Shown: one piece after another, positions 1 to 11,237 of the stretch
Numbering within the stretch: the first letter of the stretch is position 1
How the letters are laid out: every line of letters starts with the position of its first letter
Source: Brachypodium distachyon
Lineage: Eukaryota; Streptophyta; Magnoliopsida; Poales; Poaceae
Reading direction: 5' to 3'
Assembly (NCBI RefSeq): GCF_000005505.3
Contig: NC_016131.3
Location: forward strand, 12,111,501 to 12,175,500
Length of the DNA: 64,000 nucleotides
The notes under the pieces: model-generated
What the model was told of the DNA's origin: nothing
What the model saw: only the letters and a program-made list of their open reading frames with translations
Databases searched by the model: none
Made by a program: the position numbers and the translations under genes

Positions 1-275
1 ATATCGTAATGTCTGTACATAAATTTTCACAAGTTCCGTCTCATGATCTGTCTAATGATTTCATGAAATCTTTCTTTTTCATCTAAGCTAGGTAACTCGT
101 TTTTTACCATTCATGTGGTAGTATGTTGTCAGAAGTGAGGTAGACGAAGGGGGAATTGTGCTTCAAGCAAAGTTGATGAACAATATTGACGATGTAGAAT
201 GTCGGTGACAAACTTCATTAATATGATTTCATAGTAGGTATAATGTTCCGTAGCAACGTACGGGCACCTAACTAG
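1..275 (+). mobile_element. 3' terminal part of a Helitron, cut by the window edge
   Basis: The segment ends in CTAG (272-275) followed by T. About 8 bases before the CTAG is a short hairpin (CCGTA at 248-252 ... TACGG at 259-263). A hairpin 8-12 nt before a terminal CTRR, with insertion in front of T, is the diagnostic 3' end of Helitrons. The same arrangement is seen at 36137. The 5' end lies outside the window, so length and content are unknown. Confidence 0.55.
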
Positions 276-1402
276 TCAGATTAAACTGCCACTAACACGT
301 CTTGAGTAGCCCGTGAGTCATAACCACATCCACCTTGCTACCTAATTCAAAGAAGGTTAAGAAAGATACGGAGTAAAAGGGAAGATTCAGGTGAGCTCAT
401 CAGTTGATTAGCGAACAACGCAAGCACGAGAACGGGACGAAATTATTCAGATACTATCCACTAGTCGTAGAACGACAAAGTTAATGACGACACATTATTA
501 TAAAAAGAGTATTTACAAAGATAAAGAAAATCATAGCATTGGCCAGTCCAACGATCAATCAGTCAGAGTCAGGTACGTCAGTGAAAATACTTGAGAACGA
601 TACGAGATGGACTTTTCCATGGACTCTAGTTGTTGCAACCGTGAACATATTGTGCACATGCTTCTTGAGAATTAATGGACGTACGTACCGGCAATTCGGC
701 ATGGCCTTGGTATATAGTACAGCAAGTGGATCTAGCCTGTCGTTGCCAAACCCACTAATTTTATGCACAGTCGTGGTAAGTTAACAAGTCGCGGATAACA
801 GCAAAGATTCCACTTTCTGCGAGTTGGGAATCTTGGACTGGCCGCAGCACGGAAGTTTCCTTCCTTCTTCGACATCGCATCATGCACGCCGCATCCGAAA
901 TCACACAGAACAAGCAGGTCGTTTTTTTAATACCGAGTAGTACTACCCTGCTTCATAATTATAATTCTGGTCTTAAATTTGTCCAAAAACTGGATGTATC
1001 TATTCTTAAAAAACGTTCAGATGTATTTAATATTTCGACAAGGATTATGAAAGGGAAAGAGTGGTAACAAAAATAATGTACCAAAATATGGTCCAGTTTT
1101 TTTATTAAAGCTAGCTAAAACATGGTCAAGTTCGTCAGACTTAACCTTAAAAATGGGAAACACCCATGACTTGTCCAAGACCGAAAAGCCGTCAAGATTA
1201 CATCAATGACATTCATCCCAAATATAGACGACCAATCATATTGTCGACTTCGATGATGGTCTTCTTCTCAGCGCAACTGCGCAAGTCGGATGTGGTGCCT
1301 TGTGTGTTGGCATCCATGTTACATGACGAGTTTGTGTTGTGTACCTGTTGTAACTGGTTTTGTTTGTTTGTTGTAAATAACTAGGGATCCTCTATTTATC
1401 TA
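276..1402. other. Intergenic, no gene recognised
   Basis: Short open frames at 539-784 and 1166-1384 have no recognisable domain and no splice-linked partner. No tRNA, rRNA or complete repeat was recognised here. Confidence 0.5.
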
Positions 1403-1622
1403 CTCCACCTGCTCATTTCATAAGATGTTCTAGCTTGTTATGTCAAACTTCTTAAAGTTTGAACAATTTTTACAGAGAAATATACTAATATCTATAATAT
1501 AAATAAGTATCAGCGGATTTAATAACACTAATGTAGAGTTGTACATGTTGGTAGATTTTTCTATAAACTTGGACAAACTTTAAAATTTTGACTTATAATA
1601 TTATGTTTAAGAATGGAGGGAG
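1403..1622. mobile_element. Diverged Stowaway/Mariner-type MITE, about 220 bp
   Basis: The left end (tactccacctgct, TA at 1401-1402) and right end (aatggagggagta, TA at 1623-1624) are imperfect inverted copies of the grass CTCCCTCCG terminus. The subterminal parts (tcaaacttcttaaagtttgaa near 1445 and ggacaaactttaaaattttga near 1571) are also inverted relative to each other. No coding capacity. The left terminus has decayed, so the exact end is approximate. Confidence 0.6.
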
Positions 1623-1717
1623 TACATAAGGTCAGCTGAATTTCTAAAAAAATATGTATAGAAAGAACATAGTTTTTGAAAAAACTAGCGTGATTATGTG
1701 ACTACCACACACAAGTA

Positions 1718-1829
1718 CTCCCTCCGATCCATATTAATTGTCTCAAATTTGTCTAAATATGGATGTATCTATGCCTAAAAAGCGTCTAGATACATGTAAT
1801 ATTTTGACAATTAATATGGATCGGAGGAA
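1718..1829. mobile_element. Stowaway MITE, 112 bp
   Basis: TA at 1716-1717 and 1830-1831 flank an element that begins ctccctccgatccatattaa and ends with its inverted copy in which the last bases (ggaggaa) have drifted from the consensus. The interior shows the typical Stowaway foldback (gatgtatctatg ... tagatacatgtaat). Confidence 0.85.
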
Positions 1830-2521
1830 TACCACATTTCTTGAGTACAAAAAGTGCAGGTTTAAATAATTTGTTTGCAAGATGTTCTTATAAATTTTTG
1901 ATTTTCTGTCTGTCTCATTGCGATAGATTATTTCTCCAATGATAGGTTCAATATGCCGTGACGGTGATTCTATAATCTCCAGCAAAGAGTCTATAATGAC
2001 TTTATCTATCTCCTAGCTCCGTGACTCCAATCTTAGATAGATATCACACGTGTAGTGGAGGTGATCAGGTGACTGTGTGTGCATCTACAAGGCTGGGTGT
2101 TTGTAAACAAATTATTGTAGTCAAAGCTACAGAATCCATTAATTAGTCTAACGAATATGACTGAAATTTTTGGAATTCACTAAATAGAGATTTTCAGCTA
2201 ATACATCGTCCAAAATAAAATCTCCCTGACCACCCGCGGCAGCTGTGTACACGCTTCCATCCTGATCAATACCCTGCGTTCCGTTTCCAAACATTCAGCG
2301 CCTGCGAGGGGATTAACGTAGGTCGCCTCCGAGATCGGTGTCAAGTCGTTCGCCGAGGGCGGTTGGAGAGATCAAGAACGCTCTCGGCACATTTACGGGG
2401 CGCGGCGCATGCCCTGATCCTTGACGTACTGGGTGGACTCGTGGTCGGATGGAGGTTGGAGTAGGTCAATCGCTTCAGAGTATATTACTAAGCTAGATAT
2501 TTTGCAATTCCTTACTTGATT

Positions 2522-2560
<39 letters not shown>

Positions 2561-3029
2561 GAATAGCCGGTATTCATCAATCACGTCTTGTTTTTCTGGT
2601 GAAAGAAACCGAGTAAAATAATACTAACTGTTGTTACTTTATTTCACAGTCCTATTAACTACTAATTTCTTAGTAGCCTAGAGCTGATCCATTTTTAGCT
2701 CAGAAAAACAAAAAGATGTGTTGAAGAAAAAGTTAGGGATAACTTCAAGCCAGTAGGCTACATTCTGAACAGAAGTGCAAATGCAAAAGCAAGTAGGAGT
2801 ACCAGTTATCACCAGAAGGTACTGAACAGATTGGTTGCAGAAGTAACGAAGTACATATTCATAAGTACACATAATGTTCCATAAACACGCGATGACAAGT
2901 AATTAATTTGACAATGCACTTTTAGCTCAACCAAATCAAAGGCATCTGAAACTTGAAACAGAACCTCAGAACCTCATAAGCAGCAGAGTTTTGCACTTGT
3001 TGTGCAGCAGTAAATATCTCGAGTCTTAA
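1830..3029. other. Intergenic between MITE and GRAS gene
   Basis: No gene recognised. The stretch nearest 3029 is the probable 3' untranslated region of the GRAS gene, which is transcribed leftwards. It contains one simple repeat, listed separately. Confidence 0.5.
2519..2558. repeat. (TTTC)n microsatellite
   Basis: About nine to ten uninterrupted copies of the tetranucleotide TTTC on the plus strand. Likely length-polymorphic. Confidence 0.95.
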
Positions 3030-5165
3030 TCACCCATCATCTGACTCATTTGGCTTCCATGTGGATATTGCATAGAGTATCCTTCCCTTCCATCCCAACA
3101 CGAGCCATTGATCTTCTTCATCAACAAAATAATCTTTGTGATAAATTTGTCTCACCATACACTGTGTTTGTTTCACAATGGCTGGATTCAACGGAAGCTG
3201 CTCAAGTCTGGCCCTGAGGCTTCTAACCTTCCATTTCTTGTAACTCTCTGGCCTCTCAGTCCTTTCTGATCCTTCACATGCAATGACATTAAGAATTGCA
3301 AATTTATATAGATGCCCCTCTAACATCATTCTTGTCTTATTGTCTCGTGGCGTAGTTCTATCAAGGATGTCAAACAGTGCAGTATAGTGGTACATGGCCT
3401 CTTTAAAACGTGGTAAAAAGAACGGGGTACTGTAAGATCCATTCACAACTCCATGTATGAAAACTGTTGGCTTCATCATCCTTATGGTATTGAGCACCCT
3501 ATTCCTGGCGCTATCGATGGATATCGTCTCATCACCAAGAGTCTTCATTCGGTTTATACAATTGACTACGAGTACTTCATCTTTCTGAATGTAAAAATCT
3601 TCTATGGAGATTGCTTCCCATTTTGATGAGATCAGTCGATATTCAAGAGGTACCTTGAACATGTTGGCATATTCAACTAATCGTAGCCATGTGTTCTTAT
3701 TCATTTCATCTGGCCGGAAACCTGGCTGGGGTATCTCTACACCTGTAATCCGAAGCTTAGGCGGCCCACCTTCTCTATTTGCAAATTGTTCAAATAGTGA
3801 TGGCCACTGAAAACCAAAGCAGATGCCAAAATCAATAATGTGCACTCGTGGTTTCCCCTTTGAGACATCAAGGATAGTCTTGTTAGATAAATAATATGAT
3901 GCCCTCAAGTAAGGGCATACTGTGTAACACAAATGGAGTAGCTTTAATATATGTGCTACATCTATTGGTGCAGTGATGGTCTTCTGGCTTATTTGACTCA
4001 CATTTCCAGCTAATCGTATCTCCAGGCAATCTGCTAGATAGAATGCTAGCCTCTGGGAATCATCTCCACATGGTGAAGAGTGTCGTCTTATCTTTTTTAG
4101 TATTTCACTTGCTACGCTGCCGTTGTTCAAGGATACTGCTTCTGCACAATTGATAAGGAGGGTTCCGAGATCCACCACCTCTTTCTTTTGTTGTGTTCTA
4201 CCTCTCGTCTTCTGCAGAGCTGATTTTCTTCCTTGATCCTTCTGTGCACACTTGTATGGCATGGTTCCTTGCAAAACAATACCTTCACCTACAAGCTTAT
4301 TTTCAGAGCAAAGTAGAACCTTGTCGAACAACTCATTCCGGATTAGCTCATCAGAGAAAATGGCGAACTTCTTGTTACTCCTTTCTTCTAGCAAATCAAA
4401 ACCATCTATACCTGGATAACCTTTTCGACCTCGGACCTCAAACGATGCATGTCTCATTGTATCTTGAGCACTAATCTGAAGTGGATGATTATCTCGGCTA
4501 GGCTTTTTAGTAATGGCAAGGCCATTAATGTTCAAACCAATCTCCATTCTTTCTGTACCCTGGGTGAATGCCTCTCCAACAATGGAAGATAAAGTCCATG
4601 GAGCCTGAAAATCTTGTGTGTTTTCATTGGAGTGATCATTACTTGAACTGATATTCACAGAGCAGGTACTGCATGATTGTCCAGTAAGCTTGCTGATGTT
4701 ACCATTGAGGTTCTTCAGGCGACCGCAGCGACAAAGTGGTGACAGCTCAGGCAGAACTGGATATTTTTGTCCAAGAAGCTTATAGAATGGTTCCTCCATA
4801 GTTCTAATGGCTGTCTCTCCATGATGTGATCTGACCTTGTCATCAGTATCCTGCATCAACATCTGCTCTATGTAGCTGAGAGTTGTATCTGGATTAAGCC
4901 TAGGGTGCTCTGGATTGTCTGCCGCACTGATTCCGCGCCAATCTGATCTTACATTGCTACTGACTATGTAGGATTGGGGGCTGTAGATACAAGAATAAGG
5001 TGTGCTCCACGCAACATGAGCGTCCTTGCTGGAGACAATTGATGGTGGAGGGTAATAACGCATGGAGCTTTGTGGATGCAAAAATAACTCCAAATCATTA
5101 GAAATGGTTGTTGTCTGGATGAATTCCTGGGAAGAATTGGCATGGCATTCAGGCCTATTTGCCAT
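3030..5165 (-). CDS. GRAS-domain transcription factor, SCARECROW-like (LISCL/SCL9-14-33 type)
   Basis: Predicted nuclear transcriptional regulator of 711 aa in a single coding exon. The variable N-terminus is about 328 aa. The GRAS domain fills residues ~329-711: leucine heptad region I begins at VVDLGTLLINCAEAV, the VHIID motif is VHIIDFG (~441-447), then LHR II, a PFYRE-type region (VPLEYRLISSKWEAI), the strongly conserved segment NRVLNTIRMMKPTVFIHGVV, and a C-terminal SAW-type motif (WLVLGWKGRILYAISTWKP). The HSSPCGDDSQRLAFY stretch is typical of the LISCL subfamily. The frame is open up to 5294, but a good acceptor (tgcaatgcag, exon from 5235) lies between the ATG at 5294 and the one at 5165. 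The upstream ATG is therefore probably intronic, and 5165 (MANRPECH) is chosen. Subfamily placement is from memory of motifs; target genes cannot be inferred. Confidence 0.92.
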   Translation of the reverse strand: MANRPECHANSSQEFIQTTTISNDLELFLHPQSSMRYYPPPSIVSSKDAHVAWSTPYSCIYSPQSYIVSSNVRSDWRGISAADNPEHPRLNPDTTLSYIEQMLMQDTDDKVRSHHGETAIRTMEEPFYKLLGQKYPVLPELSPLCRCGRLKNLNGNISKLTGQSCSTCSVNISSSNDHSNENTQDFQAPWTLSSIVGEAFTQGTERMEIGLNINGLAITKKPSRDNHPLQISAQDTMRHASFEVRGRKGYPGIDGFDLLEERSNKKFAIFSDELIRNELFDKVLLCSENKLVGEGIVLQGTMPYKCAQKDQGRKSALQKTRGRTQQKKEVVDLGTLLINCAEAVSLNNGSVASEILKKIRRHSSPCGDDSQRLAFYLADCLEIRLAGNVSQISQKTITAPIDVAHILKLLHLCYTVCPYLRASYYLSNKTILDVSKGKPRVHIIDFGICFGFQWPSLFEQFANREGGPPKLRITGVEIPQPGFRPDEMNKNTWLRLVEYANMFKVPLEYRLISSKWEAISIEDFYIQKDEVLVVNCINRMKTLGDETISIDSARNRVLNTIRMMKPTVFIHGVVNGSYSTPFFLPRFKEAMYHYTALFDILDRTTPRDNKTRMMLEGHLYKFAILNVIACEGSERTERPESYKKWKVRSLRARLEQLPLNPAIVKQTQCMVRQIYHKDYFVDEEDQWLVLGWKGRILYAISTWKPNESDDG

Positions 5166-6479
5166 AATGCTGTGAATATCACCAAAGCAGGACTTGTCAG
5201 TGGTGGCGATGATTATACTTTGCACCAGGTCTATCCTGCATTGCAGTGTAAAAAATTGACTTAGTGTGTAAAGAAAAATAAGGCTGATGTGCAATAGATG
5301 AAATATTACTCTAATCTAAAAGGATAGTGTGGAATAGATGAAATATTACTCTATTCTATTAAAACGAAATTAACATCAAAACATTACCATGTTTCCTGAA
5401 TTTTGTTGCACCTGTAGCAGTTTTGAGAACTTTAACAGGATGTACAGGTTAGAAATCACAATATTTTCAGTTGATAGTTATGGAAAATATCATAAGCAAT
5501 CATCGCAGTTACTTAAGTTTTTTAATACAGTACAAAGTTTAAGATGCTAATGACAAAAATAAAGAAATAGTCCGTAGATCTTAATCAGAGAACAAAGTCA
5601 TGTATTAATAGTCTTTACACACAATGTTAATCGGTTAATCCCATTGGAGTAATCTAGTGAGGGAGCTTACCACTAGTTTGCTCCATGTTAAATCATGGCA
5701 TTTGGCGTTTAGCTGATTAAATCGTGAACAGAAGAGAAGAGACACTGACCATTAATTTGCTGCAGTGTTCACATATAAGAACCCACTGACGTTGAAATTT
5801 GCAGGACTGGACGCCCCACAGAACTGAGGACGGGACTGAAGACTCCAAAAAGAACCGCAAAAGCGCTCTCCCGCGCAATGGGAGAGCCAGGATGATGGAA
5901 CTGGCTTTCAGACAGACGAGTCCCGGGATGATGGGATACAAGGGCTGATGCAGGAATCAAGCTGCTCATGCAGCTGTGCTGAGGAAGCAAGAAGAGCGTG
6001 GCACTTGTCACCTCTCTGTCCGGGCTAATGCTGAATATGGCCATCTTCTGTCGGTAAGAGCGATGGAATTTAGACGCTGAAGACAAAAGAACAGGCGGCC
6101 TTTCGGAGGCTACTGGAAGCTGTGTCAACCATCATCCTCGCCAGATTCGGAGATTTGTTATTGCAGTTCTGGAGGCTGCAAGAGCTAGCCTCGGATTTTC
6201 CTGCGATCATTGAACCCTGTGTCATAGTTACTTCATGCCAAATGTAATGCGTATAACTCTTGTTGACTGTTAAACTTTTTAAAGTCATCTGACCAAATTC
6301 ACAACAAAAAATATCAAAATCTAGGGTTACAAATCAAGATCATTAGATACATTGTGAAATACAACTTCATAGTATCTTGATTTGACAACGTATATGTTGA
6401 TAATTTTTGTTATAAGTTCGGCCAAACTTCAAAACATTTGACAGTTAACAAAAACTACTAGCCTGATAATTTGTAACAA
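5166..6479 (-). other. 5' leader and promoter region of the GRAS gene
   Basis: A leader exon segment at about 5166-5235 follows the acceptor described for the GRAS gene. A possible leader donor lies near 5748 (GGTCAGT on the minus strand). An imperfect direct duplication (atagatgaaatattactcta) occurs at about 5291-5357. The ORFs at 5717-6288 show no domain and are taken as leader/promoter sequence. No other feature seen. Confidence 0.4.
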
Positions 6480-7054
6480 GGGTTAATTAGATCTATGCCA
6501 CTCTTTATTCCACCGGTTGAAGATATGCCATTACAAAAACTTGACTTGGAAAAATGTCACTCTAACTTTCTTATACCTCTATCAATGTCATTCTGTCCAC
6601 TTAAGACCAACAAGTGTAAATAAAATACATGTATTTCAGCGTGTACAGCGGTATTTACCATAATACCCCTATTCACAACGTTCAACAGTACGTTCGATTC
6701 TTCCAGGCGCCATAAAGGTTAAAAAAAATCAAATTTAGCCTAAAATTCAATCTTCTAAGTAAAATCTATAAAAATTACAGAAAATAAAAAACAGTAATAC
6801 GAGTTCACCGTTGGAGACGGGATATGAGGAGCGCGTGGGGAATAAGAGGAATAGAACTGTTTGACTTGGGATGGGAAAAAACTGTTCGTATAGAGCTATG
6901 TCTATACGTATTTAGACAGTATACGTGCTGGTATTGGATAAAATAGCATGAATAGAGGTATAAAAAAGTTAGAGTGGCATTTCTCCAAGTCAAATTTTTG
7001 TAATGACATATCTCCAACCGGTGGAAATTATAGTGGCATATATCCAATTAACCC
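6480..7054. mobile_element. Mutator-type MITE, 575 bp, with ~105-bp terminal inverted repeats
   Basis: A perfect 9-bp direct duplication, TTGTAACAA, flanks the element (6471-6479 and 7055-7063). The left arm (6480-~6585) begins gggttaattagatctatgcc. The right arm (~6950-7054) is its inverted copy with scattered mismatches over about 105 bp. No ORF for a transposase. Long TIRs plus 9-bp duplication place it with non-autonomous Mutator-like elements. A transcript crossing it could fold into a long hairpin. Confidence 0.9.
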
Positions 7055-7103
7055 TTGTAACAAAGGAACATAGTAGGTTGTAGTAATCGCCTATTGTTTC
7101 ATA

Positions 7104-7209
7104 CTCACTCCGTCCCATATTAAATGATTCAAATTGTCCCAAATATGGATGTATCTATGTCTAAAAAAAATCTAGATACATGTAGTAGAAAATCATTTAT
7201 TGGAGGGAG
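7104..7209. mobile_element. Stowaway MITE, 106 bp
   Basis: Bounded by TA at 7102-7103 and 7210-7211. The left end is ctcactccgtcccatattaa and the right end is attggagggag, with the usual gatgtatctatg/tagatacatgta foldback inside. Confidence 0.85.
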
Positions 7210-7518
7210 TACATATTTAGGGCTCGCGGCCTCCAACCCCTAAATCCCTGAAATCTGGATCTGGGCTTCAAAATCCCAGACCCTGCTCCCGATATCTGGA
7301 GCTCATGTTTACTTCAGACCATGTCGCTTTTTTTTTTGACTAAAACCTGTTAAATGTCTTCTTTTATTTTGCTCTAGGCATGTTGTAATCTGTCAGGTAG
7401 ATGCAATTTTTTTGAGCTCAAGGTAGATGCAATTTGGGTTTAACACATGGGAAGCTCCTTGCCAGTAAGGAAGAACGTGGTGTTTAAACTAAGCTTAACC
7501 TGAAATTATGTAGCCGGT

Positions 7519-7604
7519 GTTACTTGTCTCAAATTTGTCCAAATACGTGTAAAAAGCGTTTAGATGTATGTAATATTGCGACAAGTAATTCTGATAGGAG
7601 GGAG
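7519..7604. mobile_element. 5'-truncated Stowaway MITE
   Basis: The right end gataggagggag is followed by TA at 7605-7606, and the interior is Stowaway-like (caaatttgtccaaatac, gtttagatgtatgtaat). The left CTCCCTCCG terminus is missing. Confidence 0.65.
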
Positions 7605-8188
7605 TATAACAAAATTTGCACTGAAATTATGGTAAAATATTTACGAATATTTGCTGCTGAAACTAAGCACGGGAGAATCTCGTCACCCAACGCCTCGTTC
7701 CTCGGCAAATGGTGGGTGATCCCATTCTCATGAGTCCACCAAGTACCACCCGCGATCGACACGCGGCACGACCACCAAACCCACGGGCACAGCAGCCGTA
7801 GCGCGTCCCAACTCCCAAGACCAAGGAGCCAAGTTGGTGGCGCCCGGCCAATCCATCCGGCGTGGTGTTGCACGGCCCTGACGACGCCACTACCAATATG
7901 AGCAGCATCGGTCATTCGGTCCCCATCCAGCGCCGCAGCTGACGTACGTTAGGTAGCCTCTCCATTGAACTTTTATTGCGCACTCGCGCAGGCGTCACGT
8001 CATCACGGTTGTTGTTTGCGGCTGACGCACTAGCAGCATGGCGGCCGTGTCGTGCGGTTCGCTGATTAAGTTAAATACCATCGGCGCCACGGTCAGGTGA
8101 CCCTGGAGGACGGCCGGGTTAGTTCGGAAGCCGCAACGAAGGAAAAAAGAAGGCCGATCGATCGAAAAAGCCGCGCCGGCGGTTCGTG

Positions 8189-10040
8189 ATGGGTTGGGCG
8201 ATCGCGCTGCACGGCGGCGCCGGGGACATCCCGCGGTCGCTGCCGCCGGAGCGCAGGGAGCCCCGCCTGGCCACGCTCCGCCGCTGCCTCGACCTCGGCG
8301 TCGCCGCGCTCCAGGCCGGCCGGACCGCCCTCGACGTCGTCGAGCTCGTCGTACGCACAACACGACACATGCCTGACTGCGTAGCGCTCCCCTGTTAAGT
8401 TTGATAGATCTATGAGTCTATGACGCACAGGTGAGGGAGCTGGAGAACTGCCCGCACTTCAACGCCGGGAGGGGCTCCGTGCTGACGACCGACGGCACGG
8501 TGGAGATGGAGGCATCCATAATGGACGGCACCACCATGGGCTGCGGCGCCGTCTCCGGCGTCTCCACCGTCGTCAACGCCATCTCGCTCGCCAGGCTCGT
8601 CATGGACAAGACGCCCCACATCTACCTCGCCTTCCAAGGCGCCGAGGCCTTTGCAAGGGACCAGGTATTCCGAATCGCCTGTTAAAATTTCCTGTAAAGT
8701 ATATTCTTTTCCTGCTTTGCACTAAACCTGCAGATGTATATTGTACTGTGTAGTTAGAACTAGCAAGAAGTTGTTGGTTTCAACAAGGAATTATATGTTA
8801 GGTACCTGAACTACTCATACATCTATCTCGACCATGTTCATCTGTCCTTCACGCTGCAAATGGGGTTAACCCAAATCTGTTCTAACTTTGCTGTCAAAAA
8901 ATAAATTAATTAAATCTGTTCTTAACTTGCTCTTTCACAATACGTACGTGGTGTGGCCTACTGTTTAGCTTACGGACGAATCATGTTTGGCACCTCAGAT
9001 TTCTTGATTTGATTGGTTGTTGGTAACTTGCAAGGGTGTGGAGACTGTGGATCCAAGCCACTTTATTACGGAGGAAAACATCGACAGGCTCAGACAAGCA
9101 AAACAGGCCAACAGGGTGCAGGTACTGTCACAGATTTTTTTTTTGTCCATTTAGGTGTGCCACCACGCAATTGGTGCCTGCTGTGTGATTGCATATCATA
9201 TCTTTACACTTCAGAAAAAAGATCATATCGTATCCTCTGTATGTTCAGGCTTCAAACGACTCGCTTTGCACATGTCCTGACAAACCTTAGGTCCATTCAT
9301 GTCTTCATGCACCAAGATCTGGCAATCACAATGTATCAGAAGTTACCAATGGATGCGATTACTTTGGCAAAACCGAATTTCGGTTCATTCATAGCGAAGC
9401 ACATAGTCACATAGACTTGTACGCAGAGCTCCTGATTCACCATTCCACTGTTTAAAAACAAACGAACCAGAAATGATACATTTTTCAGAATAATCTAACC
9501 ACAAGATTGTTGGTTCAGCACAAACATTAATTGGTTTTGATTCTTGCTGCCTTCCTTTTTGCTGCCCAGATCGATTACACCCAGCCAATGGAAGGCCAGC
9601 CTCCCAAAGACGACAACAGCCGGACCGGCACGGTGGGCTGTGTGGCCGTCGACGCCTCCCGCAACCTGGCATCGGCGACGTCCACGGGCGGGATGGTGAA
9701 CAAGATGGCCGGCAGGATCGGCGACACCCCGGTCATCGGCGCGGGCACCTACGCCAATGCTCTGTGCGCGGTGTCCGCCACGGGCAAGGGCGAGGCCATC
9801 ATCAGGCACACTGTGGCGCGCGACGTGGCGGCCTTGATGGAGCACCAGGGCCTGACTCTGCGGGATGCCGCGGAGCACGTCGTGGCTGGCGTGCCGCGTG
9901 GGAACTTCGGGCTGGTGGCCGTGTCGGTCTCTGGGGAGATTAGCATGCCACACAACACGACCGGAATGTTCAGGGCGTGCGCCACAGAAGGTGGATACTC
10001 CGAGGTCGGCATATGGCCTGATGATGGTGGAGAGACTTAG
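8189..10040 (+). CDS. Isoaspartyl peptidase / L-asparaginase (plant-type Ntn hydrolase), copy 1
   Basis: Threonine-type N-terminal nucleophile hydrolase that releases aspartate from asparagine or from isoaspartyl dipeptides, in the cytosol. Exons: 8189-8350, 8431-8664, 9035-9121, 9570-10040, all joined in phase 0, giving 317 aa, the usual family length. The N-terminus [12 protein letters not shown] carries the conserved HGGAG loop (residues 8-12). The self-cleavage site and catalytic Thr are in [12 protein letters not shown] (T182), splitting the precursor into alpha and beta chains. [16 protein letters not shown] and SATGKGE form the substrate pocket in known members. Start chosen at the ATG that gives this conserved N-terminus. 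The exon 3 acceptor is CAAG, weaker than the CAG of copy 2. All catalytic features are present, so this copy looks functional. It lies about 3.4 kb upstream of the second copy, same strand. Confidence 0.93.
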
Positions 10041-10994
10041 TATGTTGTTGTTCTCGATCTCTATCGCAGCTGCCTATTTGCATGCCAACAGGAGGTGAAC
10101 AACTCGATTAACTTGGATGCTTCAGTTTATGTTGTAAGAACCATTTGAGTCAAAATGATCAGGGAATTCGCCCAAAATATTTAGCTCATTTAACGGAAAT
10201 GGCCATGCTGAAATGAGAGGTTCATGTTAGTTCTACATCCATTCCTAAATACAAAATGTTTTACCTTAACATTTTCGAGTTTGAACAAGTTTATAAAAAA
10301 TTTACCAATATTTATAACTCAAAATAGTTTTAATGAATTCGTTATCACCTCGATATACCTTGTTGGGTGGCGGGGTGGCCGTGGAGGTTGACATATCGAA
10401 GATGAATGTGATACCTAGTTGTCACGTGCTTTTAAAATATCCTAAATCATTTAAAACATTGGTAATAACATTTAAAATAACCCAAATATCATGAAAATAA
10501 TATTAAAAACATCAAAGTTCATGTATGCATTTTACATGCATCAATTAGTTATTCTTATTTGATGCTTGCAGAATTATTTCAGTGTTCAGAGGAACATAGT
10601 GGTCTCCTATTTTATATGCATTTTTCAAGTCTGCAAGTCTGTGCGAGATGATGGATAGACGTTAGAGCGAAAGAAACGTGTACCTATGGAAAATACTTTC
10701 TGATACACTTCTTGCCTTTAATATTGTTTTGGTATGTTATAACCCTAGATAAAAATTCTTTTTTATTTTGAGTCTTTCTTTTTTAAATTTTTTTGGAAGA
10801 TATTCACAAGGCTTCCACTGCTCCAATATCATTATGTAGACCAGCGGTATCAGTCCCCGAACGAAGATAGAGGTTGTCAACCTAGTTATTAAATAGTCAT
10901 TAATTTCTGTAAATCTTTGAGCTTCACATGATACGAGAATGAACATTGTCGGTGTATTTTTCAGTTGGTCGGCGGAACCGGTCGAATAGTTGTA
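10041..10994. other. 3' flank of asparaginase copy 1
   Basis: AT-rich sequence. At about 10224-10330 there is a decayed MITE-like stretch (catccattcctaaatacaaaatg) with no matching right end. No gene recognised. Confidence 0.4.
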
Positions 10995-11235
10995 CTCCCT
11001 CTATTTCTTAAAAATTGGCATATTAGTTTTCATTAAGACAAGATTTTGACCACAAATTACTATGTTAAAGTGTGATTTATATGACATGAAACCACAAGTA
11101 TCATGAAGTACTTTTGATAACGAATCTAGTGATACTAATTTTATGTCATATAAACCACACATTAACATAGTAATTTGTGGTCAAAAGCTTGTCTTAGCAA
11201 AAACTAATATGCCAATCTTTAAGGAACAGAGGGAG
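10995..11235. mobile_element. Long-TIR Stowaway-type MITE, 241 bp
   Basis: TA at 10993-10994 and 11236-11237. The ends are ctccctctatttcttaaaaa and the inverted tttaaggaacagagggag. The arms are inverted copies for roughly 100 bp (for example ttgaccacaaattactatgtt against aacatagtaatttgtggtcaa), giving an almost full-length foldback. Confidence 0.88.
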
Positions 11236-11237
11236 TA

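Noticed and set aside
5717..6288. Minus-strand frames of 72-119 codons upstream of the GRAS gene
   Set aside because: Considered as N-terminal exons of the GRAS gene, but no frame-compatible join to the ATG at 5165 was needed and no family similarity seen. Treated as leader or promoter.
8093..8637. Overlapping Arg/Ala-rich frames on the minus strand
   Set aside because: Shadows of asparaginase exons 1 and 2 in GC-rich sequence; the same shadows recur at copy 2.
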